This document shows, in pieces, positions 1 to 6,645 of a stretch of DNA of 8,741 bases. This stretch comes from Oscillospiraceae bacterium (lineage in GTDB: Bacteria; Bacillota; Clostridia; Oscillospirales; Oscillospiraceae): NCBI GenBank assembly GCA_017521875.1, contig JAFXBH010000225.1, positions 1 to 8,741 of the forward strand, read 5' to 3'. Within the stretch, counting starts at the first letter, position 1. Each line of letters begins with the position of its first letter. The notes under the pieces are model-generated. The model saw only the letters and a program-made list of their open reading frames with translations, was not told where the DNA came from and made no database searches. Made by a program: the position numbers and the translations under genes.

Positions 1-664
1 ACTGAGACTGTACGATAGATACAAAATCGTCTTTGCTGACAACGATATGGTCGGCCAACGCTACCTCAACAGCCTCCAGTGCGGCTGCAACACGATATGT
101 GGTTTGAATATCATCAGCCGACGGAATTGCCAGGCCACTGGGATGATTATGAGCCAGTACCACCGATGTTGCATTCGCCTCCAATGCTATTTCAACAATC
201 CTGCGGATGGATATATTGGCAGAATTCACGCTTCCCTCTCCCACCTTCTTGCAGCAAATAACTTTGCACTTTGCATCCAGACACAATAAGAAAACATTCT
301 CCTGCTCTCTTCCAAAGAAGTACGGAATCAGATAGTTGCCGCACTGTTCAATTGTACGCAAAACCTCTCCAGGCTCAGAGCGTTTCACCTGATAATATCT
401 TCCAACCTCCGTGATCAGGGAGAGGAACGTAGAAACATTTGGCCCGATACCTTCAACCTTTTCCAGTTGTTCCGGCTTTGCATCCAGTACCGCAGTTAAA
501 GAGCCAAAGTAATCCAGCAATTTGTGTGCCAAAGGATTTGTGTCCTTCTGAGGAATGCAATAAAAAAGAAGCAACTCTAAAACATATAATTCATCAAAAT
601 TATCTAGCCCTTCCTGGCGGAAACGACTCTTGAGCCTTTCTCTATGCCCTTTATGAATCGACAT
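1..664 (-). CDS. radC: RadC/JAB-domain protein, C-terminus cut off by window edge
   Basis: The minus-strand frame opens at ATG 662-664 and stays open to the left edge, giving 221 residues (MSIHKGHRERLKSRF at the N-terminus). Residues 1-80 are the RadC N-terminal helical region with a helix-hairpin-helix-like VEGIGPNV (70-77). Residues 100-221 are the JAB/MPN-type domain with the metal-binding signature HNHPSG (172-177) followed by S182 and D185, fitting H-x-H-x7-S-x2-D. Only the last few residues should be missing, judged by the usual 225-230 aa length. GGAG lies 7 nt before the ATG. RadC proteins were long called DNA repair proteins, but their biochemical role is unsettled; the fold is that of metal-dependent isopeptidases. 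One oddity is R155 in RRIV, where relatives usually have Glu (REV/REI). It is divergent from the kinase-like gene at 790. Family assignment is very secure; function is not. Confidence 0.95.
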   Translation of the reverse strand, partial: MSIHKGHRERLKSRFRQEGLDNFDELYVLELLLFYCIPQKDTNPLAHKLLDYFGSLTAVLDAKPEQLEKVEGIGPNVSTFLSLITEVGRYYQVKRSEPGEVLRTIEQCGNYLIPYFFGREQENVFLLCLDAKCKVICCKKVGEGSVNSANISIRRIVEIALEANATSVVLAHNHPSGLAIPSADDIQTTYRVAAALEAVEVALADHIVVSKDDFVSIVQSQ

Positions 665-690
665 AATTTCACTCCATTCGCGGATTGTTC

Positions 691-719
691 TTGCATTTTT
701 TCAAGTTATTCGTTAGAAT
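691..719 (+). promoter_or_regulatory. Sigma-A promoter for the kinase-like gene
   Basis: TTGCAT (691-696) and TAGAAT (714-719) are separated by 17 bp, the ideal spacing, and lie about 70 bp before the start at 790. The same TTGCAT -35 box is seen ahead of prs. No LexA-type inverted repeat is visible around it. Confidence 0.6.
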
Positions 720-744
720 ATAAGAAGTATGAAATTCCTGTGAA
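717..744 (-). promoter_or_regulatory. Candidate sigma-A promoter for radC
   Basis: Read on the minus strand there is TTCACA (739-744) followed after 16 bp by TATATT (717-722), about 55 bp before the radC start. The -35 match is moderate. Its -10 box overlaps the -10 box of the opposite promoter (714-719), so this call is inferential. Confidence 0.4.
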
Positions 745-789
745 AAATATCCTGATTTTTGCACAAGATATAGCCGGAGGTAAGGTAAT

Positions 790-1866
790 ATGGAATCAAA
801 TAAGCATACATTCCAATGGTTAAATTTTATAGACCGCCCCGCTTTTTGTGTAAAAGACGGCAAGATCGTTGCAACCAATGCCGCAGCAGAAGAGCGTATG
901 TTTTACACCGGAATGTCCGTCAATGAATTTATAACCCAAAACCTGAGGTTATATGAATCTTTTGAAAACGGCACTCTATACTGCACTGTTACCGCAGGCG
1001 ATACTGTTTGGAATACCGGTGTTACACGCACCGATGACTATGATATCTTCATTGTGGAAACCGACGCCGATGACGAGCATCTGCAGACCTTGGCTCTTGC
1101 TGCCAAACAATTGCGGCTTCCGCTATCCAACATTATGACTACAACGGACGACCTGCTCTCTCAACTTAACGAAATTGATCCGGAAGCCAAACATACCGCC
1201 GGTCAAATTAATAACGGACTGTTTCAACTTCTTCGGATTGTCAGCAATATGACCGACGCACGTAATTACAAGAACAAACCCATCTCCGAATTTGAAACCG
1301 TAAACCTGACTGCCGTTATAAACGAGATTATTGAAAAGGCCAGTGTTCTTACAGAGCAATCCGGCATTTCCATTTCCTACACGGCCCCTGATGAGCCTAT
1401 CTTCGGTCTGTTCCACGCAGAAAGTTTGGAACGCGCCATTTATAATCTGCTTTCCAATGCCCTGAAATTTGCCAAAGTAAGCACTACTGTAGACATCAAA
1501 CTTGTCCGAAACGGAAATATTGCATCCTTCTCTGTATGCAATATTAACGATGAATCCTATGATGAACGCAATATCTGGACAAGATACCGCAGAATTCCCT
1601 CTCTTGAGGATAGTCGGCATGGTCTTGGGTTGGGTATGACAATGATTGCATCTGCCGCATCTGTCCACGGAGGGGCTGTGCTGATCGACCATCCCACACC
1701 CACAGCGACCCGCTTCACTATCACAATGGAGATCAAGGCCACCGGCAATCCCGGAACCGTTCATTCTCCTATATTCCGAATCAGCGATTATGCCGGAGGC
1801 CATGACAAGGCACTTCTGGAATTTGTGGAACTTCTGTCCTCTGATCACTATGAAGATATCAATTGA
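790..1866 (+). CDS. Cytosolic PAS + histidine-kinase-like ATPase, lacking the phospho-acceptor His
   Basis: The 358-aa protein starts at ATG 790, with GGAGG (776-780) 9 nt upstream. Residues 10-90 resemble a PAS sensor (FIDRPAFCVKDGKIVATNAAAE). Residues 96-165 form a DHp-like two-helix region, and 170-315 a HATPase_c domain with an N box (ERAIYNLLSNALKFA, 214-228), an F-box-like IWTRYRR (262-268) and a G2 box (HGLGLGMTM, 277-285). The H-box reads AKQLRLPL, so K106 stands where the phosphorylated His is expected. The G1 box normally DxGxG is NINDE (251-255). By family rules, His-Asp phosphorelay by the usual residue is unlikely and ATP binding may be weak. A tail of about 40 residues (316-358, with SDYAGG) follows the ATPase domain. 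No transmembrane segment or signal peptide is seen, and no response regulator lies in the window. It may be a pseudokinase or scaffold; the signal and partner are unknown. It ends at the palindromic terminator. Confidence 0.85.
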   Translation: MESNKHTFQWLNFIDRPAFCVKDGKIVATNAAAEERMFYTGMSVNEFITQNLRLYESFENGTLYCTVTAGDTVWNTGVTRTDDYDIFIVETDADDEHLQTLALAAKQLRLPLSNIMTTTDDLLSQLNEIDPEAKHTAGQINNGLFQLLRIVSNMTDARNYKNKPISEFETVNLTAVINEIIEKASVLTEQSGISISYTAPDEPIFGLFHAESLERAIYNLLSNALKFAKVSTTVDIKLVRNGNIASFSVCNINDESYDERNIWTRYRRIPSLEDSRHGLGLGMTMIASAASVHGGAVLIDHPTPTATRFTITMEIKATGNPGTVHSPIFRISDYAGGHDKALLEFVELLSSDHYEDIN

Positions 1867-1873
1867 TCTATCA

Positions 1874-1906
1874 CCCTGCCTGAAATTTCAGGCAGGGTTT
1901 TCTATT
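1874..1906 (+). terminator. Rho-independent terminator of the kinase-like gene, between convergent genes
   Basis: A perfect 24-bp palindrome (1874-1897; arms CCCTGCCTGA and TCAGGCAGGG, loop AATT) starts 8 bp after the kinase stop and is followed by TTTTCTATT. On the minus strand the hairpin lies just past the uvrA stop (1905-1907), but the following bases (TGATAG) are not a T tract. It should therefore stop rightward transcription well and leftward uvrA transcription less well. Confidence 0.85.
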
Positions 1907-4727
1907 ACAGATAGCGTTTCAGATACTGACCGGTATAACTTTCTTCGACAGCGGCAACCTGTTCCGGAGTGCCTACCGCAACCACATAACCGCCTTGGTC
2001 TCCTCCTTCGGGTCCTAAATCGATAATGTGGTCAGCAGTTTTAATCATATCCATATTATGCTCGATAACAAGTACGGTATTTCCGGAATCCACCAATTGC
2101 TGAAGAACATCAATCAGTTTATGCACATCCTGCGCATGAAGACCTGTAGTAGGCTCATCCAAAATATAAATCGTGCGTCCGGTGGATGTCCGAGCCAATT
2201 CTGTAGCAAGTTTTACTCGCTGCGCCTCACCACCGGAGAGTGTGGTACTGGACTGACCCAATTTAACATATCCCAGTCCTACATCCACAAGTGTTTGCGC
2301 CTTTTTGTAAATTTTCGGCAAATTACTGAAGAATTCGGTTGCCTCCTCCGCGGTCATATCCAACACATCGGCAATATTCTTTCCCTTGTACTGCACTTCA
2401 AGGGTCTCTCTGTTATAGCGTTTTCCTTTGCATACTTCGCAAGGAACATATACATCAGCCAGAAAATGCATTTCGATCTTCTTTACGCCATCGCCACCGC
2501 AGGCCTCACACCTGCCGCCTGAAACATTAAAGGAAAAACGCCCCGGACCATATCCTCTGATCTTTGCATCGTTGGTAGAAGCAAAAAGATCCCGAATATC
2601 ATTAAACAACCCGGTATACGTGGCAGGATTGGAACGCGGTGTTCTGCCAATTGGACTTTGATCAATATCAATGACCTTATCCAAATGCTCCTTACCCAAA
2701 ATACCACGACATGCGCCGGGACGTGTATGGGCATGATTCAGTGCAGCAAGAAGAGATTTATTAAGCACCTCATTGACCAGACTGGATTTACCGGATCCCG
2801 ATACACCGGTCACACAAGTAAGAGTCCCCAAAGGAATTTGCACATTTACATCTTTTAGATTATTTTCACTTGCGCCCTGGATTTCAATATACCTTCCGTT
2901 ACCGGATCGTCTGGCAGACGGGACAGGAATCTTCTTCGCTCCGGTCATGTACTGGCCGGTTGCAGATCTAGGTTCTGCACATATATCCTCCAGAGTACCG
3001 GCAGCAACGATCTCGCCACCGTGCAAGCCTGCTCCGGGGCCAACATCTACAATAAAATCTGCTGCTCGAATGGTATCTTCATCGTGCTCTACAACGATCA
3101 AAGTATTACCAATATCCCGTAGTTCTTTTAGTGTATTCAACAATTTATCGTTATCCCGCTGGTGTAGTCCAATGGATGGCTCATCAAGAATATAAAGAAC
3201 ACCCATAAGGGACGAACCAATTTGGGTTGCAAGACGAATCCGCTGACTCTCACCGCCGGACAAGGTGGCTGCTGAACGAGATAATGTCAGGTATTGAAGG
3301 CCTACATCCATCAGAAAGCGAAGTCTCGATTTTATCTCATTGATAATTTGAGACGCGATAATCGCCATATTGCCGTCCAGATGAAGTTTTTCCATAAAAT
3401 CAATCTCTTGGGCAATGCTCATTCGGCAGAAATCCATAATTCCAATTCCGCCTACTGTAACAGCAGATGCAATATCAGACAGACGGTTACCGTGGCATCG
3501 AGGACAGGGAGCCGTAGACATACACTCTTCCAATTCCTTGCGGATCGCATCGGACTGTGTTTCCCGATAGCGGCGGCTCACATTGTTTAAAATCCCCTCA
3601 AAAGGTTGTTCCAATGTGCCCATTCCGCTGCCACGGTTATAGGTCATTTTTAATTTTTCACCCTTTGTGCCATTTAGAATGACATCCAAAGCCTCCTCCG
3701 AAAGTTCACTAATCGGCGCAGTAAGGGAAAAATGATACTTCTTTGCCAGTGCCTCAAAATACATTCGGAAGATAGAATCCGTTCTGGCATTGCTCCAACC
3801 GTTAACACGAATTGCGCCATCAAATACAGATTTTGACTTATCCGGAATTACCAAATCCGCATCGGCCACCAACTGAAATCCTAAGCCGGTACATTCAGGA
3901 CATGCACCAGCAGGATTATTGAACGAGAACATTCTGGGTTCTAACTCTGAAAGACTGATTCCGCAGTCCTCACATGCATAGTTCTGTGAGAAATTTAATT
4001 CCTTCCCGGAATCCGGCAGACTAATCGTCACTAAACCACCGGAATGGTTACAAGCCGTCTCAATCGAATCGGTCAACCGTCGACGCTGACCGTCCCGAAT
4101 TACAAGCCGGTCAACCACCAGTTCAATAGAATGTTTTTTATTCTTCTCAAGGGTGATTTCTTCGCTCAATTCATATAAAATACCATCCACGCGAACTCTT
4201 GCAAAACCCTGCTTTCTGACATCTTCAAAAACTTTGATATGCTCGCCTTTTTTACCTCTTATAACTGGAGAAAGGACTACAAAGCGTGTTCCCTCTCCCA
4301 GTTCTGTAACCTTATCTACAATTTGATCAATGGTTTGGCGGGCGATCTCCTTTCCACATTTGGGGCAATGCGGAATTCCTACCCTGGCCCAAAGCAGTCG
4401 CAAGTAGTCGTATATTTCGGTGACTGTGCCGACAGTAGAACGAGGATTCTTGGAAGTCGTCTTTTGATCGATGGATATTGCAGGCGAAAGGCCGTCAATA
4501 GAATCTACATCCGGACGATCCATTTGACCCAAAAATTGCCGGGCGTAAGAACTCAAACTCTCCACATAGCGGCGCTGACCTTCTGCATAAATGGTGTCAA
4601 ACGCGAGGCTGGACTTACCCGAGCCGGATAAGCCTGTAAAAACAACCAGTTTCTCTCTGGGAATGGTGATATCCACATTTTTTAAGTTGTTTTCTCTGGC
4701 ACCTTTCACGATAATTTTATCGTTCAT
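1905..4727 (-). CDS. uvrA: Excinuclease ABC subunit A
   Basis: The 940-aa protein (M1 at ATG 4725-4727) is full length for UvrA, the damage-sensing ABC-type ATPase of nucleotide excision repair, which loads UvrB and is handed lesions by Mfd. Visible in order are Walker A I (GLSGSGKSS, 32-40), a CPKC in the UvrB-binding insertion (about 121-124), zinc module 1 (C251, C254, C276, C279), ABC signature I (LSGGES, from 489), Walker B I (YILDEP, 512-517), Walker A II (GVSGSGKSS, 641-649), zinc module 2 (C740, C743, C763, C766), signature II (LSGGEA, from 830) and Walker B II (854-859). All key motifs are intact. An in-frame TTG at 4737-4739 could extend it by 4 residues, but the ATG gives the usual [16 protein letters not shown] start and has GGTG 8 nt upstream. 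It is convergent with the kinase-like gene and divergent from prs. No uvrB or uvrC is in the window. Confidence 0.98.
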   Translation of the reverse strand: MNDKIIVKGARENNLKNVDITIPREKLVVFTGLSGSGKSSLAFDTIYAEGQRRYVESLSSYARQFLGQMDRPDVDSIDGLSPAISIDQKTTSKNPRSTVGTVTEIYDYLRLLWARVGIPHCPKCGKEIARQTIDQIVDKVTELGEGTRFVVLSPVIRGKKGEHIKVFEDVRKQGFARVRVDGILYELSEEITLEKNKKHSIELVVDRLVIRDGQRRRLTDSIETACNHSGGLVTISLPDSGKELNFSQNYACEDCGISLSELEPRMFSFNNPAGACPECTGLGFQLVADADLVIPDKSKSVFDGAIRVNGWSNARTDSIFRMYFEALAKKYHFSLTAPISELSEEALDVILNGTKGEKLKMTYNRGSGMGTLEQPFEGILNNVSRRYRETQSDAIRKELEECMSTAPCPRCHGNRLSDIASAVTVGGIGIMDFCRMSIAQEIDFMEKLHLDGNMAIIASQIINEIKSRLRFLMDVGLQYLTLSRSAATLSGGESQRIRLATQIGSSLMGVLYILDEPSIGLHQRDNDKLLNTLKELRDIGNTLIVVEHDEDTIRAADFIVDVGPGAGLHGGEIVAAGTLEDICAEPRSATGQYMTGAKKIPVPSARRSGNGRYIEIQGASENNLKDVNVQIPLGTLTCVTGVSGSGKSSLVNEVLNKSLLAALNHAHTRPGACRGILGKEHLDKVIDIDQSPIGRTPRSNPATYTGLFNDIRDLFASTNDAKIRGYGPGRFSFNVSGGRCEACGGDGVKKIEMHFLADVYVPCEVCKGKRYNRETLEVQYKGKNIADVLDMTAEEATEFFSNLPKIYKKAQTLVDVGLGYVKLGQSSTTLSGGEAQRVKLATELARTSTGRTIYILDEPTTGLHAQDVHKLIDVLQQLVDSGNTVLVIEHNMDMIKTADHIIDLGPEGGDQGGYVVAVGTPEQVAAVEESYTGQYLKRYL

Positions 4728-4761
4728 TACATACACCAACTTTTACAAAAATCTTCTTTTT

Positions 4762-4790
4762 ATTATAACACGAAAGGACAAATTGTACAA
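4762..4790 (-). promoter_or_regulatory. Sigma-A promoter for uvrA
   Basis: On the minus strand TTGTAC (4785-4790) is followed after 17 bp by a consensus TATAAT (4762-4767), about 35 bp before the uvrA ATG. I looked for a LexA box (GAAC-N4-GTTC or similar) overlapping it and saw none, so SOS control is not supported by this sequence. Confidence 0.75.
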
Positions 4791-4803
4791 GCATTACTTC
4801 CTT

Positions 4804-4855
4804 AAAAAACTTACCACCATCTGCTTTCACCAAGCCTTTGACACTCTGGCGTAAG
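4804..4855 (-). terminator. Possible leftward hairpin + T6 upstream of the uvrA promoter
   Basis: On the minus strand CTTACGCCA (4855-4847) can pair with TGGTGGTAAG (4819-4810), with one bulged G and one G-T pair, around a 27-nt loop. T6 (4809-4804) follows directly. This has the shape of an intrinsic terminator that would end a leftward transcript arising in the prs leader. The long loop and lack of a clear promoter upstream make it uncertain. Confidence 0.3.
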
Positions 4856-4905
4856 AAATGTAGTAATTAAGCGAATTTTTTGTTGGATTTTATCTATGTT
4901 CCCTG

Positions 4906-4935
4906 TTGCATTTATGAGATGATTAATGCTATAAT
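4906..4935 (+). promoter_or_regulatory. Extended -10 sigma-A promoter for prs
   Basis: TTGCAT (4906-4911) and TATAAT (4930-4935) are 18 bp apart, and TG at 4927-4928 makes an extended -10 (TGCTATAAT). Transcription should start near 4942, leaving a leader of about 58 nt before the prs ATG at 5000. This is the best promoter in the window, fitting a highly expressed housekeeping gene. Confidence 0.8.
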
Positions 4936-4999
4936 ACTTACACAGGGACTTATGGTGTCTACTATAAGCGAAATAGATGAATGCGAGGTATTACGAACG

Positions 5000-5965
5000 A
5001 TGATAGCATACGGCGAAAATATCAAGATTTTCTGTGGAAATTCCAATCCTGCCTTTGCAGAAACAGTATGTCGCGAACTGAACCTTGATTTGGGTAAAGG
5101 AACTGTACAGACATTCTCTGACGGAGAAGTCTCCGTCTCTTTGGACGAAACCGTCCGCGGCGCTGATGTGTTCCTGATTCAGTCCACTTGTAAGCCTGTT
5201 AACGATCACCTGATGGAACTGCTGGTTATGATCGATGCCTGTCGCCGTGCTTCCGCAGGTCGTATCACCGCAGTTATTCCTTATTTTGGTTATGCCCGCC
5301 AAGATCGCAAGGCTAAGAGCCGTGATCCTATCTCTGCCAAATTGGTTGCTAATATGCTCACCGCTGCCGGTGCTGACCGCATCCTGACCATGGACCTGCA
5401 TGCAGCACAAATTCAGGGATTCTTCGATATTCCTGTGGATCATCTGCTGGGCAATCCCACATTCGTAAAGTATTTCCTCGACAAATTCCCCGAAGACAAA
5501 TTCGATCACAATAACTTTGTTGTCGTTTCTCCTGATGTTGGCTCCGTTGCCCGCGCCCGCGCATTTGCTGCAAAACTGCATATGGGTCTGGCCATTGTGG
5601 ATAAGCGTCGTCAAAAAGCCAATGTTTGCGAAGTTATGAATGTCATTGGCGATGTTCGTGGTAAAACCTGCATTCTCTTTGACGATATGATTGATACTGC
5701 CGGTTCCCTTTGCAATGCTGCCGAAGCACTTGTGAAGATCGGTGGTGCGAAGGAAGTCTATGCCTGTGCCACCCACGGTGTTCTCTCCGGTCCTGCATAT
5801 GAGCGGATTCAGAATTCCCCCATTAAGGAAGCCGTTGTTCATAACACCATTCCCCTGCCCGCTGACTGCCCCTGTGATAAGATTAAGCAGTTAGATGTTG
5901 CTCCTATCTTCGCCCGTGCTATTTCCCATGTTCACGGTGGTACATCCATCGCCGACCTGTTTTAA
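5000..5965 (+). CDS. prs: Ribose-phosphate pyrophosphokinase (PRPP synthetase)
   Basis: This enzyme makes PRPP from ribose 5-phosphate and ATP in the cytosol, feeding purine, pyrimidine, NAD, histidine and tryptophan synthesis. The 321-aa product matches the class I length. Landmarks are IKIFCGNSNP (8-17), the ATP-loop region YFGYARQDRK (95-104), catalytic-region H134 in TMDLHAAQ and the PRPP-binding loop DDMIDTAGS (228-236). ATG 5000 was chosen because homology begins at MIAYGENIKIF and GAGGT (4985-4989) lies 10 nt before it. The frame is open back to a TTG at 4880, but that lies upstream of the promoter; an ATG at 4952 has only weak SD support. Arg codons are mostly CGT/CGC and the codon choice looks more biased than in mfd or uvrA, as expected for high expression. 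It is first in the prs-pth-(mfd) run. Confidence 0.98.
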   Translation: MIAYGENIKIFCGNSNPAFAETVCRELNLDLGKGTVQTFSDGEVSVSLDETVRGADVFLIQSTCKPVNDHLMELLVMIDACRRASAGRITAVIPYFGYARQDRKAKSRDPISAKLVANMLTAAGADRILTMDLHAAQIQGFFDIPVDHLLGNPTFVKYFLDKFPEDKFDHNNFVVVSPDVGSVARARAFAAKLHMGLAIVDKRRQKANVCEVMNVIGDVRGKTCILFDDMIDTAGSLCNAAEALVKIGGAKEVYACATHGVLSGPAYERIQNSPIKEAVVHNTIPLPADCPCDKIKQLDVAPIFARAISHVHGGTSIADLF

Positions 5966-5968
5966 GTT

Positions 5969-6562
5969 GTGATAGGTAGGAAAAGTGACGCCTGGCTGAT
6001 TGTCGGCTTGGGAAACCCCGGAAAAGAATACGCTAACACCCGACACAACTGCGGTTTCCGCGGGATTGATATATTGGCGGAAAAGTTAGGCTGCAAAGTA
6101 GACAAGAGTAAATTTCAGGGTCTGTACGGTCAGGTGACCTACAAAGGAAACAAATTGTTCCTGTTAAAGCCCCTCACTTATATGAATTTATCGGGTCGCT
6201 CTGTGCTTCAACTGTCTGCTTACTATCATATCCCCCCATCGAAAATTATCGTCTTATTTGACGACATTTCCTTAGAACCAGGACGTCTTCGTGTTCGGGG
6301 TGACGGTTCCGCCGGTGGACATAATGGCATCAAGTCCATTATCCAGGAATTGGGTTCTCAGGATTTTCCCAGAGTTAAAATCGGCGTTGGTGCAAAGCCA
6401 AATCCGGAACAAGATCTTGCAGACTGGGTGCTTTCCGGTTTTTCCGCTTCTGAGAAAAAAGCGCTGGAGTTTGCTCTTACAAATGCCGGTGATGCCGCTC
6501 TTTGTATTGTTGAGCGAGGCATCGCTGAAGCTGCAAATAAGTTTAATGGACTTTGTCCGTAA
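5969..6562 (+). CDS. pth: Peptidyl-tRNA hydrolase
   Basis: Pth cleaves the ester bond of peptidyl-tRNAs that drop off the ribosome, recycling tRNA. The 197-aa product has the family signature intact: N16 in GLGNPGKEY, catalytic H26 in NTRHNCGF, N73 in KPLTYMNLSGRS, D98 in LFDDISLEPG and N119 in GSAGGHNGIKSI (equivalent to E. coli N10, H20, N68, D93, N114). The start is GTG 5969, only 3 nt after the prs TAA, with no good SD before it, so translation is probably coupled to prs. No other ATG/GTG/TTG lies before the conserved core; a CTG at 5996 is the only rival. The N-terminal leader (MIGRKSDAW) is a few residues longer than usual. Unlike Bacillus, no ctc (L25-like) gene separates prs and pth. 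Confidence 0.97.
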   Translation: MIGRKSDAWLIVGLGNPGKEYANTRHNCGFRGIDILAEKLGCKVDKSKFQGLYGQVTYKGNKLFLLKPLTYMNLSGRSVLQLSAYYHIPPSKIIVLFDDISLEPGRLRVRGDGSAGGHNGIKSIIQELGSQDFPRVKIGVGAKPNPEQDLADWVLSGFSASEKKALEFALTNAGDAALCIVERGIAEAANKFNGLCP

Positions 6563-6579
6563 ATATTGTCATTTAACCA

Positions 6580-6608
6580 CGGAAAGGGGGGTATTTTCCC
6601 CCTTTCCG
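6580..6608 (+). other. Strong intercistronic hairpin between pth and mfd
   Basis: CGGAAAGGGGG (6580-6590) pairs perfectly with CCCCCTTTCCG (6598-6608) around a 7-nt loop, an 11-bp stem (12 with a G-T pair). It starts 17 bp after the pth stop and 37 bp before the mfd start. There is no T tract after it (CATTGTTACG), so it is a poor intrinsic terminator. It may protect or process the mRNA or reduce mfd expression; this is inference. CCACG (6577-6581) could instead pair with CGTGG (6617-6621). Confidence 0.6.
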
Positions 6609-6645
6609 CATTGTTACGTGGAGAAAAAATCTTTTGAGGTGTCTT

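Noticed and set aside
669..878. 69-codon minus-strand frame over the radC/kinase promoter region
   Set aside because: It overlaps the start of the kinase-like gene and both promoters, with no SD or recognisable product.
1123..1848. 241-codon open frame on the minus strand across the kinase-like gene
   Set aside because: It is antisense to a gene with recognisable PAS and HATPase features, and its product is low-complexity and unfamiliar.
2028..4631. Several plus-strand open frames of 60-160 codons inside uvrA
   Set aside because: uvrA is full length with every motif intact on the other strand; these are shadows.
4728..4739. UvrA start at TTG 4737-4739
   Set aside because: ATG 4725-4727 fits the family N-terminus and the GGTG spacing better; the difference is only 4 residues.
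4728..4870. LexA/SOS box near uvrA
   Set aside because: No GAAC-N4-GTTC-like inverted repeat is visible near the promoter.
4880..4999. N-terminal extension of Prs by 40 residues from TTG 4880
   Set aside because: The extension covers the prs promoter, has no family similarity, and ATG 5000 matches the usual Prs start.
4990..5002. PurR-box-like ACGAACGAT at the prs start
   Set aside because: It lacks one base of the Bacillus PurBox core, has no second inverted box, and overlaps the start codon, so it is likely coincidence.
4991..5842. 283-codon open frame on the minus strand across prs
   Set aside because: It is fully antisense to a secure prs gene, its protein has no recognisable domain, and biased prs codon use explains the lack of stops.
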